The notes below the pieces were generated by a model. It saw nothing but the letters and a program-made list of their open reading frames with translations, was not told where the DNA came from and ran no database searches. 64,000 nucleotides of DNA from Pyrrhoderma lamaoense. Taxonomy: Eukaryota > Basidiomycota > Agaricomycetes > Hymenochaetales > Hymenochaetaceae. The stretch is from positions 1,116,001 to 1,180,000 of the forward strand of contig NBAZ01000003.1 in the NCBI GenBank assembly GCA_002794735.1, in the 5' to 3' direction. The position numbers and the translations under genes are program-made. Below, piece after piece: positions 1 through 11,221 of the stretch (its first letter is position 1; each line of letters begins with the position of its first letter).

Positions 1-456
1 ATTAAGAGTCATAAACCATCTACAACCATGCTAACTTTATAATCTCTTTTCTTTCTACCTCATGCATATATCCTTCTCTCGATCCCTCGATCCCGTCAAA
101 TCGATAACCCGAAAACGCACTATACGGTATATGGGGATGTGAATATAACTCTAAATACGAAACAACAACAACAATTACCTACGAATCTCTTTTATCCAAC
201 TAAACTACCTTGGGGTGGTCGATGAACGAACACGCCGCATTTCGGATTTCATTAATCATCGGGGGAATCTCTTGGTTGCCTGCGCAATGGTTTATGGGAT
301 ATGGGTGTGAACTGCTCCCCCTCCTTCCCCGTCTCCTCTCTTCCTACCTTCTTCTGTACTTCTTTCTTCCTTGTATGCACATGTATGAACGTGTGCGTGT
401 GTACTACGGGCGTATGTACTCCTTTCCTCTCCCGTCCTCCTTTCAATTTACAATAG
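1..456 (+). other. Upstream part of an intron (or truncated 5' region) of the IleRS gene
   Basis: No supportable coding sequence is seen here. Base 457 is preceded by a good 3' splice site (pyrimidine-rich, ending in acaatag). The exon that should precede it, with the class I HIGH signature, cannot be found in any frame of bases 1-456. Bases 300-445 are strongly pyrimidine-rich (CT/TTC runs). The stretch is therefore most simply the 3' part of an intron longer than 456 nt, which would be long for this gene set, or a rearranged 5' end. Confidence 0.5.
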
Positions 457-3400
457 GACATTGTCACGCGGCATGCATGTGCAATGGGATTCTACGTCGA
501 GCGGCGGTTCGGGTGGGACACGCACGGACTACCGGTCGAGCACGAGATCGATAAGAAGCTCAAGATTCAGGGAAAGGAGGATGTGATGAAGATGGGTATT
601 CCGGCATATAACGCAGAGTGCCGGGCGATTGTGATGCGGTATGCTCAGGAATGGCAGAAGACTGTTGAAAGAATGGGAAGGTGGATTGATTTTGAAAATG
701 GGTACAAAACGTTAAATCCCTCGTATATGGAATCTATCTGGTGGGCGTTTGCTACGCTTTTTGATAAAGGATTGGTTTATAGAGGGTTACGTGTCATGCC
801 TTACTCTACGGGATGTACGACCCCTCTGAGTAACTTTGAGGCTGGGTTGGACTATAGGGATGTTCAGGACCCGGCAATTACCGTGGCTTTTCCGTTAGTG
901 AATGATAGAAAGACAAGTTTGCTTGCCTGGACGACTACACCGTGGACTTTGCCTTCAAATCTTGCTCTATGTGTTCATCCTAAATTTAAGTACATCAAGA
1001 TTTTCGATGAGACACGTCAAGAGAACTTTATTATTCATGAGAACCTTCTCCGTACATTGTACAAGGATCCCAAGAAGGCAAAATACAAGAAAATTGGCGA
1101 GTTTATGGGCGCCGATATGATTGGATGGAGATACGTGCCTCTCTTTGAATATTTCACTGATCAGGTACGTCCTTTCAGCTTTCTTTAGCCTTTTGTGTGG
1201 AATTTGAAACAACTACCAATTGCATGATAGTTTGAAGATAAAGCTTTCAGGGTAGTGGCCGATGAATATGTCACTGCGACTGATGGTACAGGTATTGTAC
1301 ACCAAGCTCCTGCATTCGGAGACGACGATCATCGTATTGCCATCAGCTACAATGTCATCGAGCCAGATGAGATGCCTCCCTGTCCCCTCAATGATGCAGG
1401 TCAATTTACGAAAGAGGTCCCTGATTTCAAGGGGATGTACTTCAAAGACGCGGATAAGGAGATTATGAAAGTTCTAAAGTCAAAGAACCGTCTTATAGTT
1501 CAGAGCACCACGACTCACTCGTATCCATTCTGTTGGAGGTCGCATACTCCGTTGCTATATCGCGCGATCCCAGCCTGGTTTGTGCGTGTGCAAGGGGCTG
1601 TAGACCAGTTAGTTGCAAACAACAGAGAAACCCGTTGGTGCGTATCTCGAAACATATACACACTCTCCGTTAATGTAGCATACTTACATATATCTCCTTT
1701 CTTTTGAACTTCAATGCATGATGTCAGGGTTCCGCAAAATGTCGGAGATGGTCGGTTCGGAAATTGGATCGCAAATGCACGCGACTGGAATGTATCTCGT
1801 AATAGATACTGGGGAACTCCCGTGCCATTATGGGTTTCCGATGACTTTGAGGAAGTTGTTTGTATCGGATCGATAGCTCAGTTAGAAGAACTTTCTGGGG
1901 CCAGCGGTATCAAGGATTTGCACAGAGAAAGTGTTGATCATATCACGATTCCGTCAAAACAGGGTAAAGGTGTCCTTCGTCGTGTTGAAGAAGTTTTTGA
2001 CTGCTGGTTTGAATCCGGAAGGTACGTGTAATCTTTCGCTTTTTCTTCAGTTTTTGCAAAAATCTAGGACTTCTTGGAACAGTGATGATCTGATACCATG
2101 TTATTATATTTTTCATTATTTTTTAGTATGCCTTACGCCCAGCAGCACTATCCCTTTGAAAATAAGGAGAAGTTTGAGGCAACTTTCCCGGCTGATTTCG
2201 TCTCTGAAGGTATTGATCAAACTCGTGGTTGGTTCTACACCCTATTAGTCTTGTCCACACATCTCTTTGGAAAGGCCCCATGGAAGAATCTCATCACTAC
2301 CGGTTTGGTTCTCGCCGAGTACGTTGTTTTGTGATTTATTTTGCCGGAGTCCCGGTACTTACATATCTCCTTTGAAGGAATGGGAAGAAGATGAGTAAAA
2401 GTCTGAAGAACTACCCGGATCCTAACATTGTCATCGATACATATGGTGCGGATGCAACTAGGTTAGTAGGCGAACACATAGATAATCTTTTTTATTATTA
2501 ATCCACACAATAAACAATAGGATGTTCTTGGTCAACTCTCCTATCGTCCGTGCTGAGAACCTGCGTTTCCGTGAAGCAGGTGTCCGCGATGTTATCTCTC
2601 GGGTACTTCTCCCATGGCTCAACTCCTTTAGGTTCTTCCTTGGTCAGGTAGCATTGCACAAGAAAGCAAGTGGCCTTGAGTTCAAGTATGATCCTCATGC
2701 CCCGGTATCTGCTAATGTCATGGACCGATGGATCCTTGCTCGATGCCAATCTTTGATTAAGCTCGTTCGAGAAGAGATGGCTGCATATCGATTGTATACG
2801 ATCGTGCCTCGGTTATTAGAACTCATCGATGAATTAACAAATTGGTACATTCGCTTCAATCGAAGAAGGTTGAAAGGAGAAGAGGGACGAGAAGATACTG
2901 TTGCAGCTCTCAACACATTATTCGAAACTCTGTTCACCCTGTGTAGAACGATGGTAAGTCTGACTCTTTCTTATTATATCATATTTGTATTTTTTGACTG
3001 AGTAACGGATGGTCTAGTCTTCATATACCCCTTTCTTGACTGAGAACATCTATCAGTCTCTTAGACCTTTCATTCCAGAGGATCTCAAAGAACCGGACTC
3101 CCGATCCATTCACTTCCTGTTGTTCCCTGAGGTGAAAGAGGAATATTTCGACGAAACGATTGAACGACAGGTCAAGAGAATGCAAACCATCATCGAGCTT
3201 GCTAGAAATATTCGAGATAGGCATACACTTTCTTTAAAGGTACTTACTTGTTATCCTCTCTCCCTAGTAACCATTCATAGTGACGTATATTCTTCGTCCA
3301 ACTTAGACCCCACTGAAGGAGCTTGTTGTCTTCCACTCTGATGAGCAATACTTGGCTGATGTCAAGTTACTACAACGTTACCTTGAATCAGAATTGAATG

Positions 3401-3999
3401 TTCGTGACATTACTTTCACTTCCGATGAGGCAAGAGCTGGTGTGCAGTACCGTGCTGTAGCTGACTGGGCGGTACTTGGGCGTAAACTGCGCAAGGACCT
3501 AGCCCGAGTGAAAAATGGTCTACCAACTATTTCAAGCGAGGCAGTCAAAGCCTATACACAGACAGGCAGATTGGTGGTAGACGGCATCGAACTGGTTGAA
3601 GGAGACCTTACAGTCCAGCGTTATGTCGAGCTTACTTCGGAGCAGGCTTCGTACGGCTCACATACTGACAATGATGTCGTTGTACTTCTTGATGTCCAGA
3701 TCCATTCAGACCTGCAGAGTGAATGGCTCGCTCGTGAGATGGTGAACCGGGTACAGAAGCTCAGGAAGAAAGCTGGATTGCAAGCAACGGATGATGTTGA
3801 TGTTTACTATAGCTTCGAGGATGGGGCTGGTTCGGATATCCTCGAGGCAATCCAAAAGCATCCCGAGTACATCCAAAAATCGGTACGCAGCATCCCGAAG
3901 GACGTGAGAGAGAAAACAGATGAGAAGAGGGTACTTATCAAAGAGGAGCAGGAGATCGCTGAGACGAAGTTTGAGTTAACATTAGCCTGGTCATCGTGA
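457..3999 (+). CDS. ILS1: Cytosolic isoleucyl-tRNA synthetase, 5' exon missing from window
   Basis: This class I synthetase charges tRNA-Ile with isoleucine in the cytosol. I read eight exons: 457-1164, 1231-1637, 1728-2021, 2127-2318, 2378-2461, 2521-2953, 3018-3239 and 3307-3999. Together they give 1,010 codons in one frame, against roughly 1,070 for the family. The first visible residues ([20 protein letters not shown]) sit just after the HIGH motif, so about 60 N-terminal residues lie outside the window. Visible landmarks are the editing-domain threonine-rich stretch [55 protein letters not shown], and the KMSKS loop ([14 protein letters not shown]) split by an intron at 2319-2377. The anticodon-binding region and the eukaryotic C-terminal extension follow. 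The gene converges on the Snu23 gene with a 241 bp gap. The identification is secure; only the 5' end is open. Confidence 0.95.
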
Positions 4000-4240
4000 A
4001 GAAACCAGAAGAAAATTATGAGGAAGATATAGAGTTAGGAGAAGAATAAAAGTTGTTGTAGTACAATATACATGTACAATGTCTGTATCCTCTTATTGCT
4101 TACTATTTTTCAGTGACGTGCCCGAGTGTGATAAATGTGAGCGAAATTACAATATATATACAATGTGGAAGAGGAGAAAAAGAAGGACCAGATTCCAGGG
4201 AACAGAGGATGATAGAAAAGGGCGGATGGATGTATGAGCA

Positions 4241-5054
4241 TCACTTCTTAGTTGACCCAAACCCTTGGAAGCCCATCAAAGCAGCCATTTCGTTGTTTTC
4301 AGGCTGCATTTCAATATCCTTCACAAGTTCCATACGAGCCTTTTCCTTTTCTGCCTTCTTTTGTGCTTTCTTCTCTGCACGTTCAGCATCAGCTTTAGCC
4401 TTAACCTCTGCCAGGCGCTTCTCAAAATCAAATGCCTTGGCACTTGATTTCTCTTTCATTTTTTCTCGAAGGAAGGCTATCCGTTCGCGAACTTGTTCAA
4501 CTGTTGACCGCTCTATCATTGCCTTTTGGCCGATCATCCGGAGATCTGGGGCAGATATGTGTATCAATATATAATGACATATAATGGATAGCAGAGGAAA
4601 GTGAAAGGTATTTGTTTGCTTACGTTGTCGCGAGTTTATGTGGTCTAAGTACGCCGTTGTGTCTTTGTATGTGCGATTACATTTTTCACAGTAAAATCCA
4701 GGTTGGCCAGGACCTCGTCCGCCTGGATTTGTTACCACCATAGTTTTATTCAGATTCTTGTCTAGCTCGAGGTCATAGTCTCTTTGCTTCATTAGTTCAG
4801 TCGGAGTGGGCAAGTCCATTTTTCGTCCCTTTCGTGGTTTCTTTCCTTGAATATAGCATGAGTTTCTTGATATCGATACATAAAAGAATGTGTCAAAACA
4901 TACCTTGCTTCAATCGTTCCTCATTTTCCTGCATTCGCTCACGTTCTTCCTCATCTTTCTGACGCGCTTTCTCAGCATATTCCTCTTTGTCCCATTTTCG
5001 TCTGAAGTTTGTATCTGATGCAGTTGTTTCATAAGCTCCTTTTTTCTCAGCCAT
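4241..5054 (-). CDS. SNU23: U4/U6.U5 tri-snRNP zinc-finger protein Snu23 (ZMAT2 homologue)
   Basis: This is a pre-mRNA splicing factor of the spliceosomal B complex, acting in the nucleus. There are three exons: 5054-4904, 4845-4624 and 4545-4241, giving 225 residues, close to the family length. The N-terminus (MAEKKGAYETTASDTNFRRK) and the following KWDKEEYAEKARQ region are typical. A single matrin/U1-type C2H2 finger (FYCEKCNRTYKDTTAYLDH...H) is seen, and its last histidine codon is split by the 4546-4623 intron (c|at). The sequence MIERSTVEQVRERI matches the ZMAT2 region after the finger. A lysine/glutamate-rich helix (roughly residues 155-205) precedes the end GFQGFGSTKK. It is divergent from the RING gene across 256 bp. 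Confidence 0.92.
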
Positions 5055-5310
5055 AACGGTGCCAAGCTCTTTGTTTCTATAGCTTTTAAAGAGGACTAGG
5101 TGGGAGGGGGTACAGAGTTGGTGAGAAGCGGAGGTTACTCTATAGTTAATTGTGCGTGTGACGACGGATGATCGGCGCTCTCGGATGATGATGCAAGCTT
5201 AAGACCCGGAATTCCGAGAGTTTATAGCTGCTCTCGCGTTTGCATGTTTTATGTGTGCCTAATGGGTTATTCAGACTTGGTGGCTCACAACGGTATTCTT
5301 TGCAATTACT

Positions 5311-7204
5311 ATGGCAGCGTATGTCTATGTGAATGAAGTGAATCCGAACCTCGTGAGTGGTTTCTTAGTGTGCACGAAGATGTCAATCGACCATCTAACA
5401 GATAGCATATGCACCTACTAGATCTGCTGCATCTGCCAGTAAGCTCGTCTCTTGAATTATGTGTAATTATTGTTTAGTTGATCAAACTTGATATCTTCAC
5501 ATAGAACTCCCTTTCTCAGTCCAGTTGTGACTAATACATGCTCGCATACGTTTTGTCGGGATTGTATTGAACGTTCACTTGAAGAACAGCCATGCTGTCC
5601 TGTAGATAGAACCCCTCTGTCGCTATCAGAAATAAGGTCAGAAAACCTGCTTCTGAGAAACGTATGCATAATTAAGTATGGGAGATGTGATGATGTAACT
5701 GATAGAAAGGTTATCTAGATGGTCGACGAGCTTGTTGTGGAATGCACTAACAGATATGCAGGGTGTAAACATACGTGTCAACGCCAACTCCTTGCTTCAC
5801 ATCTGCGGGATTCATGTCAATATTCTCAAGTACCTTGCCCTGAAGATGGCTGTGATAAACTAGTCTATCGTATGAACCTAGGGAAGCATGCCCATGACTG
5901 CATCCATAAATTTGTGAATTGTGATGCTTGTGATAAGCCAGTAGAGGCAGTTGATCTTCAGGTTTGTGTTTTCTTTAGAGTTTTCATGATGTATGGCTTC
6001 TAACCACTTTACTATTTAATCTTAGTCTCATATCAGTGAATGTGCGGAACAGGATATTGCATGCCCCGATTGTTCGATTATCGTAAAACGTGCAGAGCTC
6101 ACCGAACACAAACCGCATTGTCCAGAAGCCAAAATACATTGTAGCCACTCTGAAAATGGGTGCCGATGGATAGGAAAACGAAATAAACTGTATTCGCACC
6201 TATCTTCTTGTTCATACGAGGCAATTAAGGGCTTCTTTGCTATAAATAATCAACATATATCCGCACTTCAGCAGGAGAACATCATACTAAAGCAGAAACT
6301 TGAACAGGCGGAAGCCACTACTCGTGGACTTACTCGGGACCTTAGTACGGTCCGACGCGCTCTTGGGCCGTGGTGGCAATTAGGGAGCAATTCTACATCT
6401 TCTAATAACAATCTATCATTTCAGACAGACACAAACTCTACACATCAAGAACGATCAAGATGGCATAGTGATTTAGATGTTACTCCAGATAACCCATCTA
6501 ATTCTACGGTCTCTCCTAACTCGATACCTAGTGATGAGACTCGATCTGATACCTACTCTGCTTTACTTGCCTCCCACTTTCCTCATGATATGGGCGGTTC
6601 ACCAGCTGCTTCTCCAGCCCAACTAGACCCAACATCTTGGTATACGAACCCTCCTTCTCAACTTCTACAGCCCCGGGGAAACTTTCATTTTTCTCACAAC
6701 AATCGCTTTCCTGATCTCCAAAATCCTATGCCGTCCTCCAGCCTATACTTCTCTCCGAACGGGCCGTCCTTTACAATACCTCGCATCACCCCTTTAGATT
6801 TTGATGCTCCACTTTCAGGGACCATCCAAACCTTACATGATGATATTGTAGCTTTGTCTACCTCTCTAGACTCCCTTGCACGGCGCACGGATATATCTCT
6901 GACTACTGAGAATCTAAGGATGAATGAGGAAGTCGGGGCATTGAGAGCAATTGTGCATGGGTTGAGGATGCAGGTACATGCTTTGATTACAGAGAGGAAT
7001 TCGAATGTTTGGAGTTCTGGTGGACTTTCGTCCTTGAGTACTGCTACTGCTACATCTTCCGCGATGCCTCAAGCTTATGCATCTCCAGTTAATCATCACG
7101 CAGTTCCACGTTCTACTGTTACTCCTCCTATTGTACTTCCCGCGCCACCTGGTATACACCCGCCATTACTATTTAATCAAGCCGCTCAGACGACGAAACT
7201 TTGA
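5311..7204 (+). CDS. RING-type E3 ligase-like protein with TRAF-type zinc fingers
   Basis: This is a predicted ubiquitin ligase; its substrate cannot be inferred. Exons are 5311-5352, 5422-5438 (a 17-nt exon), 5505-5661, 5719-5961 and 6026-7204, giving 545 residues. The RING is complete only if the 17-nt exon is included: it supplies the first CxxC (NPNLICCICQ), followed by SPVVTNTCSHTFCRDC and the CPVD pair. TRAF-type cysteine/histidine fingers follow at roughly residues 80-190 (CTNRYAGCKHTCQRQLLASH, CPEDGCDKLVYRMNLGKH and further CxxC...H repeats). A short coiled coil (ALQQENIILKQKLEQAEA) comes next, then a long Ser/Thr/Pro/Asn-rich tail ending in a hydrophobic-proline segment. There is no MATH domain. 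The RING-TRAF architecture is clear; the orthology is not. Confidence 0.85.
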
Positions 7205-8183
7205 CATAGATTTTATATCTAGGCTATTCTGGGACCTTTGTTCTTCTTCATCTCTTTCTTCCTTCCTTGTTTGGCGAATGTCATTACATGTAAGGATTCC
7301 AGATCGCCTTTCAGTGTGATATTATATATAAGATTCTGCGGGTTTTGTCATAGAATTCGTTAATGGAATATTAGCTGAATAGACGAAAGAGGGGCTAAAT
7401 ATTTCTGTGATAACCTTTGATGTTTGAGCGCTGTATGAGTAATCAATAATTCATATGGGCACAGCTGCTATGACATACTGAGATTCATGTCTCCGTCAAA
7501 GTTTAATTCAGATATGACTGACTTCTTAGCTTATTAATCAAAGTTCAAGCCCTCAGAATAAGGGTAATGATCCACCAAAGTAAGAAAAAACAAGGAGCTA
7601 GGTCGGCTAAGCGTGATATTATTTAGTCAGCCAGGGGGTGGTAGTAGGAGGAGATTCAGCCAGATGGAATGGAATGAATCATTCAATCAATGTGGCTGAT
7701 TAGCTAACATCAAGAACAATGATATGAGTTAACATTCTGTCTTGGGAATTTCTTTCACAAGAGAAGGGAACGTTAAAGATGTGTTGGAGCTAAATAGAAG
7801 AGGCAAAGCGTGACCTGCCTGGTTCGAGGCCTTTCCCTCCTCACACATACAATGAAAAGGAAATAAGGCACATCCCCCTCTCAGCCCCACTCCTCATGCG
7901 ATTAGTGCTTCATTATCTGGCTGGTAGCGAAGATCAACGTAATCAGGTATTAGTGGGATGTTGGATCCCACAAAAAGAGATAGATATAAGATTTAAAAAA
8001 TTGACACGAGCGGGAAACGATGAATGTGGACATAATAATCAAAGAAGTCTAGACTGGGTCCATCTACCAAATTATATTACTTTTTGGGAGTAAGGGGGAG
8101 TAAGAAGAAGGGGTCGAGGGATACAGTAAGGGTGATGGAAGGGAATGGGGAGAGGGGGGACCAAAAAAAGTGATAAAATGTGT
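7205..8183. other. Convergent intergenic region with purine-rich tract
   Basis: No coding sequence can be supported between the convergent ends of the RING gene and the BAG gene. Short open frames (for example 7896-8093) have no protein-like composition. Bases about 8090-8163 are almost all purine on the plus strand (GGGAG/GAAG/GGGG runs). In the transcribed sense of the BAG gene this is a pyrimidine-rich 3' flank. A T-arm-like ggttcgaggc at 7821 has no supporting tRNA structure. Confidence 0.6.
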
Positions 8184-8993
8184 TTAAGCTCCCGTCTGTG
8201 GCCTCTCCTTCCTCGCCCTCCATCCACTATCCAAGCGATCTAAGAGTTGTTGTACAGCTTTGACTGCCGCCTTGCGCTCTGCACGAGCATTCGTCCAGGT
8301 ACCATCGAGTGCAATGATGTCGAGACGAAGAAGGGATTGAAGGAGTTCTTCACCGAGTCGGCGATGCTCCATGTCTATATCGGAAATAACACCCGTAGAC
8401 AGCGAGGACTGCCGGGAAGGAGTGTTGATGGGTAATAAGCTTGGCTGTGGGACAGTTCTTGTTTTTGTCGTTGTTGATGTGGTCGTTGTATTTCCGTCTT
8501 GGGTTGCCGACGATGGTTCTGTTGAAAGTGTAGTTTCCGTTGGGTTGATGGTTTGCAGGAAGTCATCTAGTGCTGGTACTAAACGTTCATGGACCTTGGT
8601 AAGTTCGTCCTTGATTGCAGCTATAGTTCCCTCTTCTGTTGTCGGCCGAGATTTGTCTTTCTTGTCAGGCTTTTCTTTGACGGCGTTTGCAGCTCCATCG
8701 ATGAGAACTACCTTGCTTCCGTTTCGGATGCCATATGCGGAGAGAGGTGCCGAATCATCTTTCATTACAGCACCTGCATGGAGAAGCTTGAATGCCTTTG
8801 GATCGAGTCCAGTCTGTGAGGAAAGAGCCTGTCGAATAGTTCCCAAAGAGGTATCAAGAGTGGAGAAGGGAACTATTAATCTTATTAAGGAAGTACAACT
8901 CGTCAGTGACCATTATTCAAAGAGCGTCATGATGACAGTATCGTCGAGGAATATTTCTAACTTTTCGCGGTTCCATTTTACGGTTATAGACAT
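8184..8993 (-). CDS. Ubiquitin-like/BAG-domain Hsp70 co-chaperone
   Basis: This is a BAG1-like nucleotide-exchange factor for Hsp70, with an N-terminal ubiquitin-like domain. Exon 1 (8993-8937) gives MSITVKWNREKLEIFLDDT, a typical UBL first strand pair. The second exon (8872-8184) continues LGTIRQALSSQTGLDPKAFK, LLHAGAVMKDD and SKVVLIDG, closing the UBL at about residue 80. A Lys/Asp linker is followed by a helical BAG region starting IAAIKDELTKVHERLVPALD, interrupted by a Ser/Thr-rich insert, and ending with EELLQSLLRLDIIALDG and VKAVQQLLDRLDSGW. The only GT donor in frame is phase 0 while the acceptor needs one extra base, so one base appears to be missing at the junction. Yeast Snl1 has BAG but no UBL, so this is the Bag1-type layout. 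It is divergent from Pbs2. Confidence 0.78.
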
Positions 8994-9360
8994 ATTAGAA
9001 GAGACTCGATACCAAAGAAGACGAGAAGCTTGGATGAATAAGAGAGTGAGCACTACAGGTTGAAAAGTACCAGTGAAATGAGGGTAACAATCCGTCAGAT
9101 TTTTGGACTTTTTTGACGGATCGATCGAGACCATGCACTTGCCTGCTGCTGCACCAGCCTGATATGGATTGATATGATCTAAGCGGATTGAGGAGTAAGT
9201 AGATAAGATGTTCCTCAAGTCCTGCATTTGCACTGGACTGGAAGGGAACATGGTTATGTTACATCACGCGTATTCAGAGCAGGCTGTTGTGCACGTGATG
9301 CCCGGCCTTATGTTATGACGTCCAAAGCGGACCCAGCATGCATCGCCCTTTTACCCAGCC
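8994..9360. promoter_or_regulatory. Shared divergent promoter of BAG co-chaperone and Pbs2
   Basis: These 367 bp separate the two divergent start codons, so the promoters must share this DNA. It contains a CACGTG E-box at 9292-9297, 69 bp upstream of the Pbs2 ATG. Open frames running through it (for example on the minus strand to 9251) are poor in protein character and are treated as non-coding. Confidence 0.5.
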
Positions 9361-11221
9361 ATGGACGACACAGACAGCCCCATCAACCATCCTTTCCCTT
9401 CCTCCTTGCCATCCAGAATGCCCCAGTCAGCACCAATATCAATGAACTCTACACCTCTACCGAATAATCAACGTCCAAGCACTGTCGGATCTCTTGCAAG
9501 AGGAGGTTCTGCAGCTGCCCGCATCCCCCCATCTCTCCAGGCAAAGATGGCTGCAGTACGTTCCATCTTCTCAATTTCTCTCATTTATAATACCCTATTG
9601 CTCATCAATATCGCCTTTTTTTCTCTCCAATTGATCAAAATAATCAAAAGATGGCAAACCGTGCCAATAACCAGCAGGCATCTGCGCCCTCATCCGTATC
9701 TGGTACTCCACACTCCACCCATCCACCATCTCTCCTTCGTAGTTTTCAATCCGCTCCAGCAACCTCTCCACTTATGGGTCGTGGAGGGCTTGCTGCAAAA
9801 CGCAATCGCCCAAACTTCAACATCCGCGATATCATTGGCTCTGAAGGTACTGGGGGCGGTGCAAGTAATGCTGGCCTTGGAATGGGTGTTCCTCAATCCC
9901 AAAGGGAAATATCCCCAGTACGAAGACCCCCACCTGTTGGGAGCCCTTTCTCCAACTTTGATAAAATTGTGTATGCATTCCATATCTATGATATTTTTTT
10001 ACTCTCCTTCATTTGGCTTGGTTCGCCTGTCCAAGCTACTTGCCAACCGATCGTTTTTAGCTGAAACTTATCATTTCCTCAACCTTTTTTCTAATAGTGA
10101 TCCATCCGGCGCGCTCAATTTCAGTGGGAAAGCGGTATTACACGCTTCCGGTGTCGATTTCTCAAACGGTTCGTCTTTTGCGATCAACATGAGTCAAATG
10201 CAACTTCTTGAAGAATTGGGGCACGGAAATTATGGGACTGTGAAAAAAGTACTTCACAAACCCACAAACGTCCTTATGGCCATGAAAGTGCGTCGCTATT
10301 TTTATCTGTCCTCTAATATGTTTCATTTGTCTGACGGATAAACCGCACCCTCAAACCTAAATTTATTCGCATTTCATCACCTGCTTTCGGGTCTAACAGG
10401 AAATCCGATTAGAACTTGATGATGCAAAATTAAGTGCGATACTTATGGAATTGGACATCCTACATCGCGCTGTTTCCAATGAGATTGTTGAGTTTTATGG
10501 TGCCTTCTTCATAGAGTCTTGCGTATACTACTGCATGGAGTTCATGGATGCCGGCTCACTTGATACATTACAAAGTGCTGGAGTACCTGAAGATGTCCTC
10601 GCTCGGATCACACACAGTATGGTCCGTGGATTGAAGTTCCTGAAAGATGATTTGCAGATCATGCACAGGGACGTTAAGCCCACGAACGTTCTTGTCAATC
10701 GCAAGGGCGAGATAAAACTTTGTGACTTTGGTGTTTCCGGTCAGCTTGAAAAGTCTCTCGCGAAAACAAACATTGGTTGTCAATCTTACATGGCTCCCGA
10801 GCGTATCAAGGGTGAATCACAAAATAATTTGGGAACATATACCGTCTCAAGTGATGTATGGTCTCTTGGTCTGAGCATCATTGAAATTGCATTAGGTCGA
10901 TATCCATATCCCCCTGAGACGTACTCCAATGTATTCGCACAATTGTCTGCAATCGTTCACGGACCTCCTCCGGACCTTCCAGAACAATACTCTGACACTG
11001 CCCATGACTTTGTTGGACGATGCTTAGTGAAGGAACCGCAGGGAAGGGCAACATATGCTCAGCTCCTAGAGCACTCCTTTCTAGTCGATGATAGGAACCG
11101 GGACGTGGACATGGTTGGCTGGGTGATAAGAGCTATGTCTTATAGAGAGGCTAATAGTGCATCTCCGGCATCTAGCAATTCCTCAGTTAATAGTGCAGGG
11201 AGCTCGAGGGCACCAGAATAA
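9361..11221 (+). CDS. PBS2: HOG-pathway MAP kinase kinase Pbs2
   Basis: This dual-specificity MAPKK phosphorylates the Hog1 p38-type MAPK in osmotic stress signalling. Exons are 9361-9555, 9651-9970, 10098-10287 and 10400-11221, giving 508 residues. The N-terminal 200 residues are Ser/Pro-rich and low in complexity. The kinase domain spans roughly residues 203-465: the glycine loop LGHGNYGTVKK, the catalytic lysine in AMKEIR (codons split around the third intron), HRDVKPTNVLVN, CDFGVSG and the Pbs2-type activation loop SLAKTNIGCQSYMAPERI with its two phosphoacceptors. SDVWSLGLSIIEIALGRYPY follows. The tail is Ser/Asn-rich. The start is in good context (ccATGG). The loop sequence matches Pbs2 rather than Ste7 or Mkk1. 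Confidence 0.95.

Noticed and set aside
484..484. ATG at 484 as the start of the IleRS protein
   Set aside because: It would delete the HIGH motif; the frame is open to the splice acceptor at 456 and encodes conserved residues before it.
5462..5473. CNYC codons as the first RING zinc ligands
   Set aside because: That frame is closed by TGA on both sides and has no acceptor; the 17-nt exon at 5422-5438 fits in frame.
7815..7835. T-arm-like ggttcgaggcc
   Set aside because: The flanking bases cannot form the T stem and no D-arm lies at the right distance upstream.
8371..9063. 230-codon plus-strand frame opposite the BAG gene
   Set aside because: It is the antisense shadow of the UBL/BAG coding exon, which has clear domain similarity on the minus strand.
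9690..9983. 97-codon minus-strand frame inside PBS2
   Set aside because: Antisense to a verified PBS2 exon; no own features.
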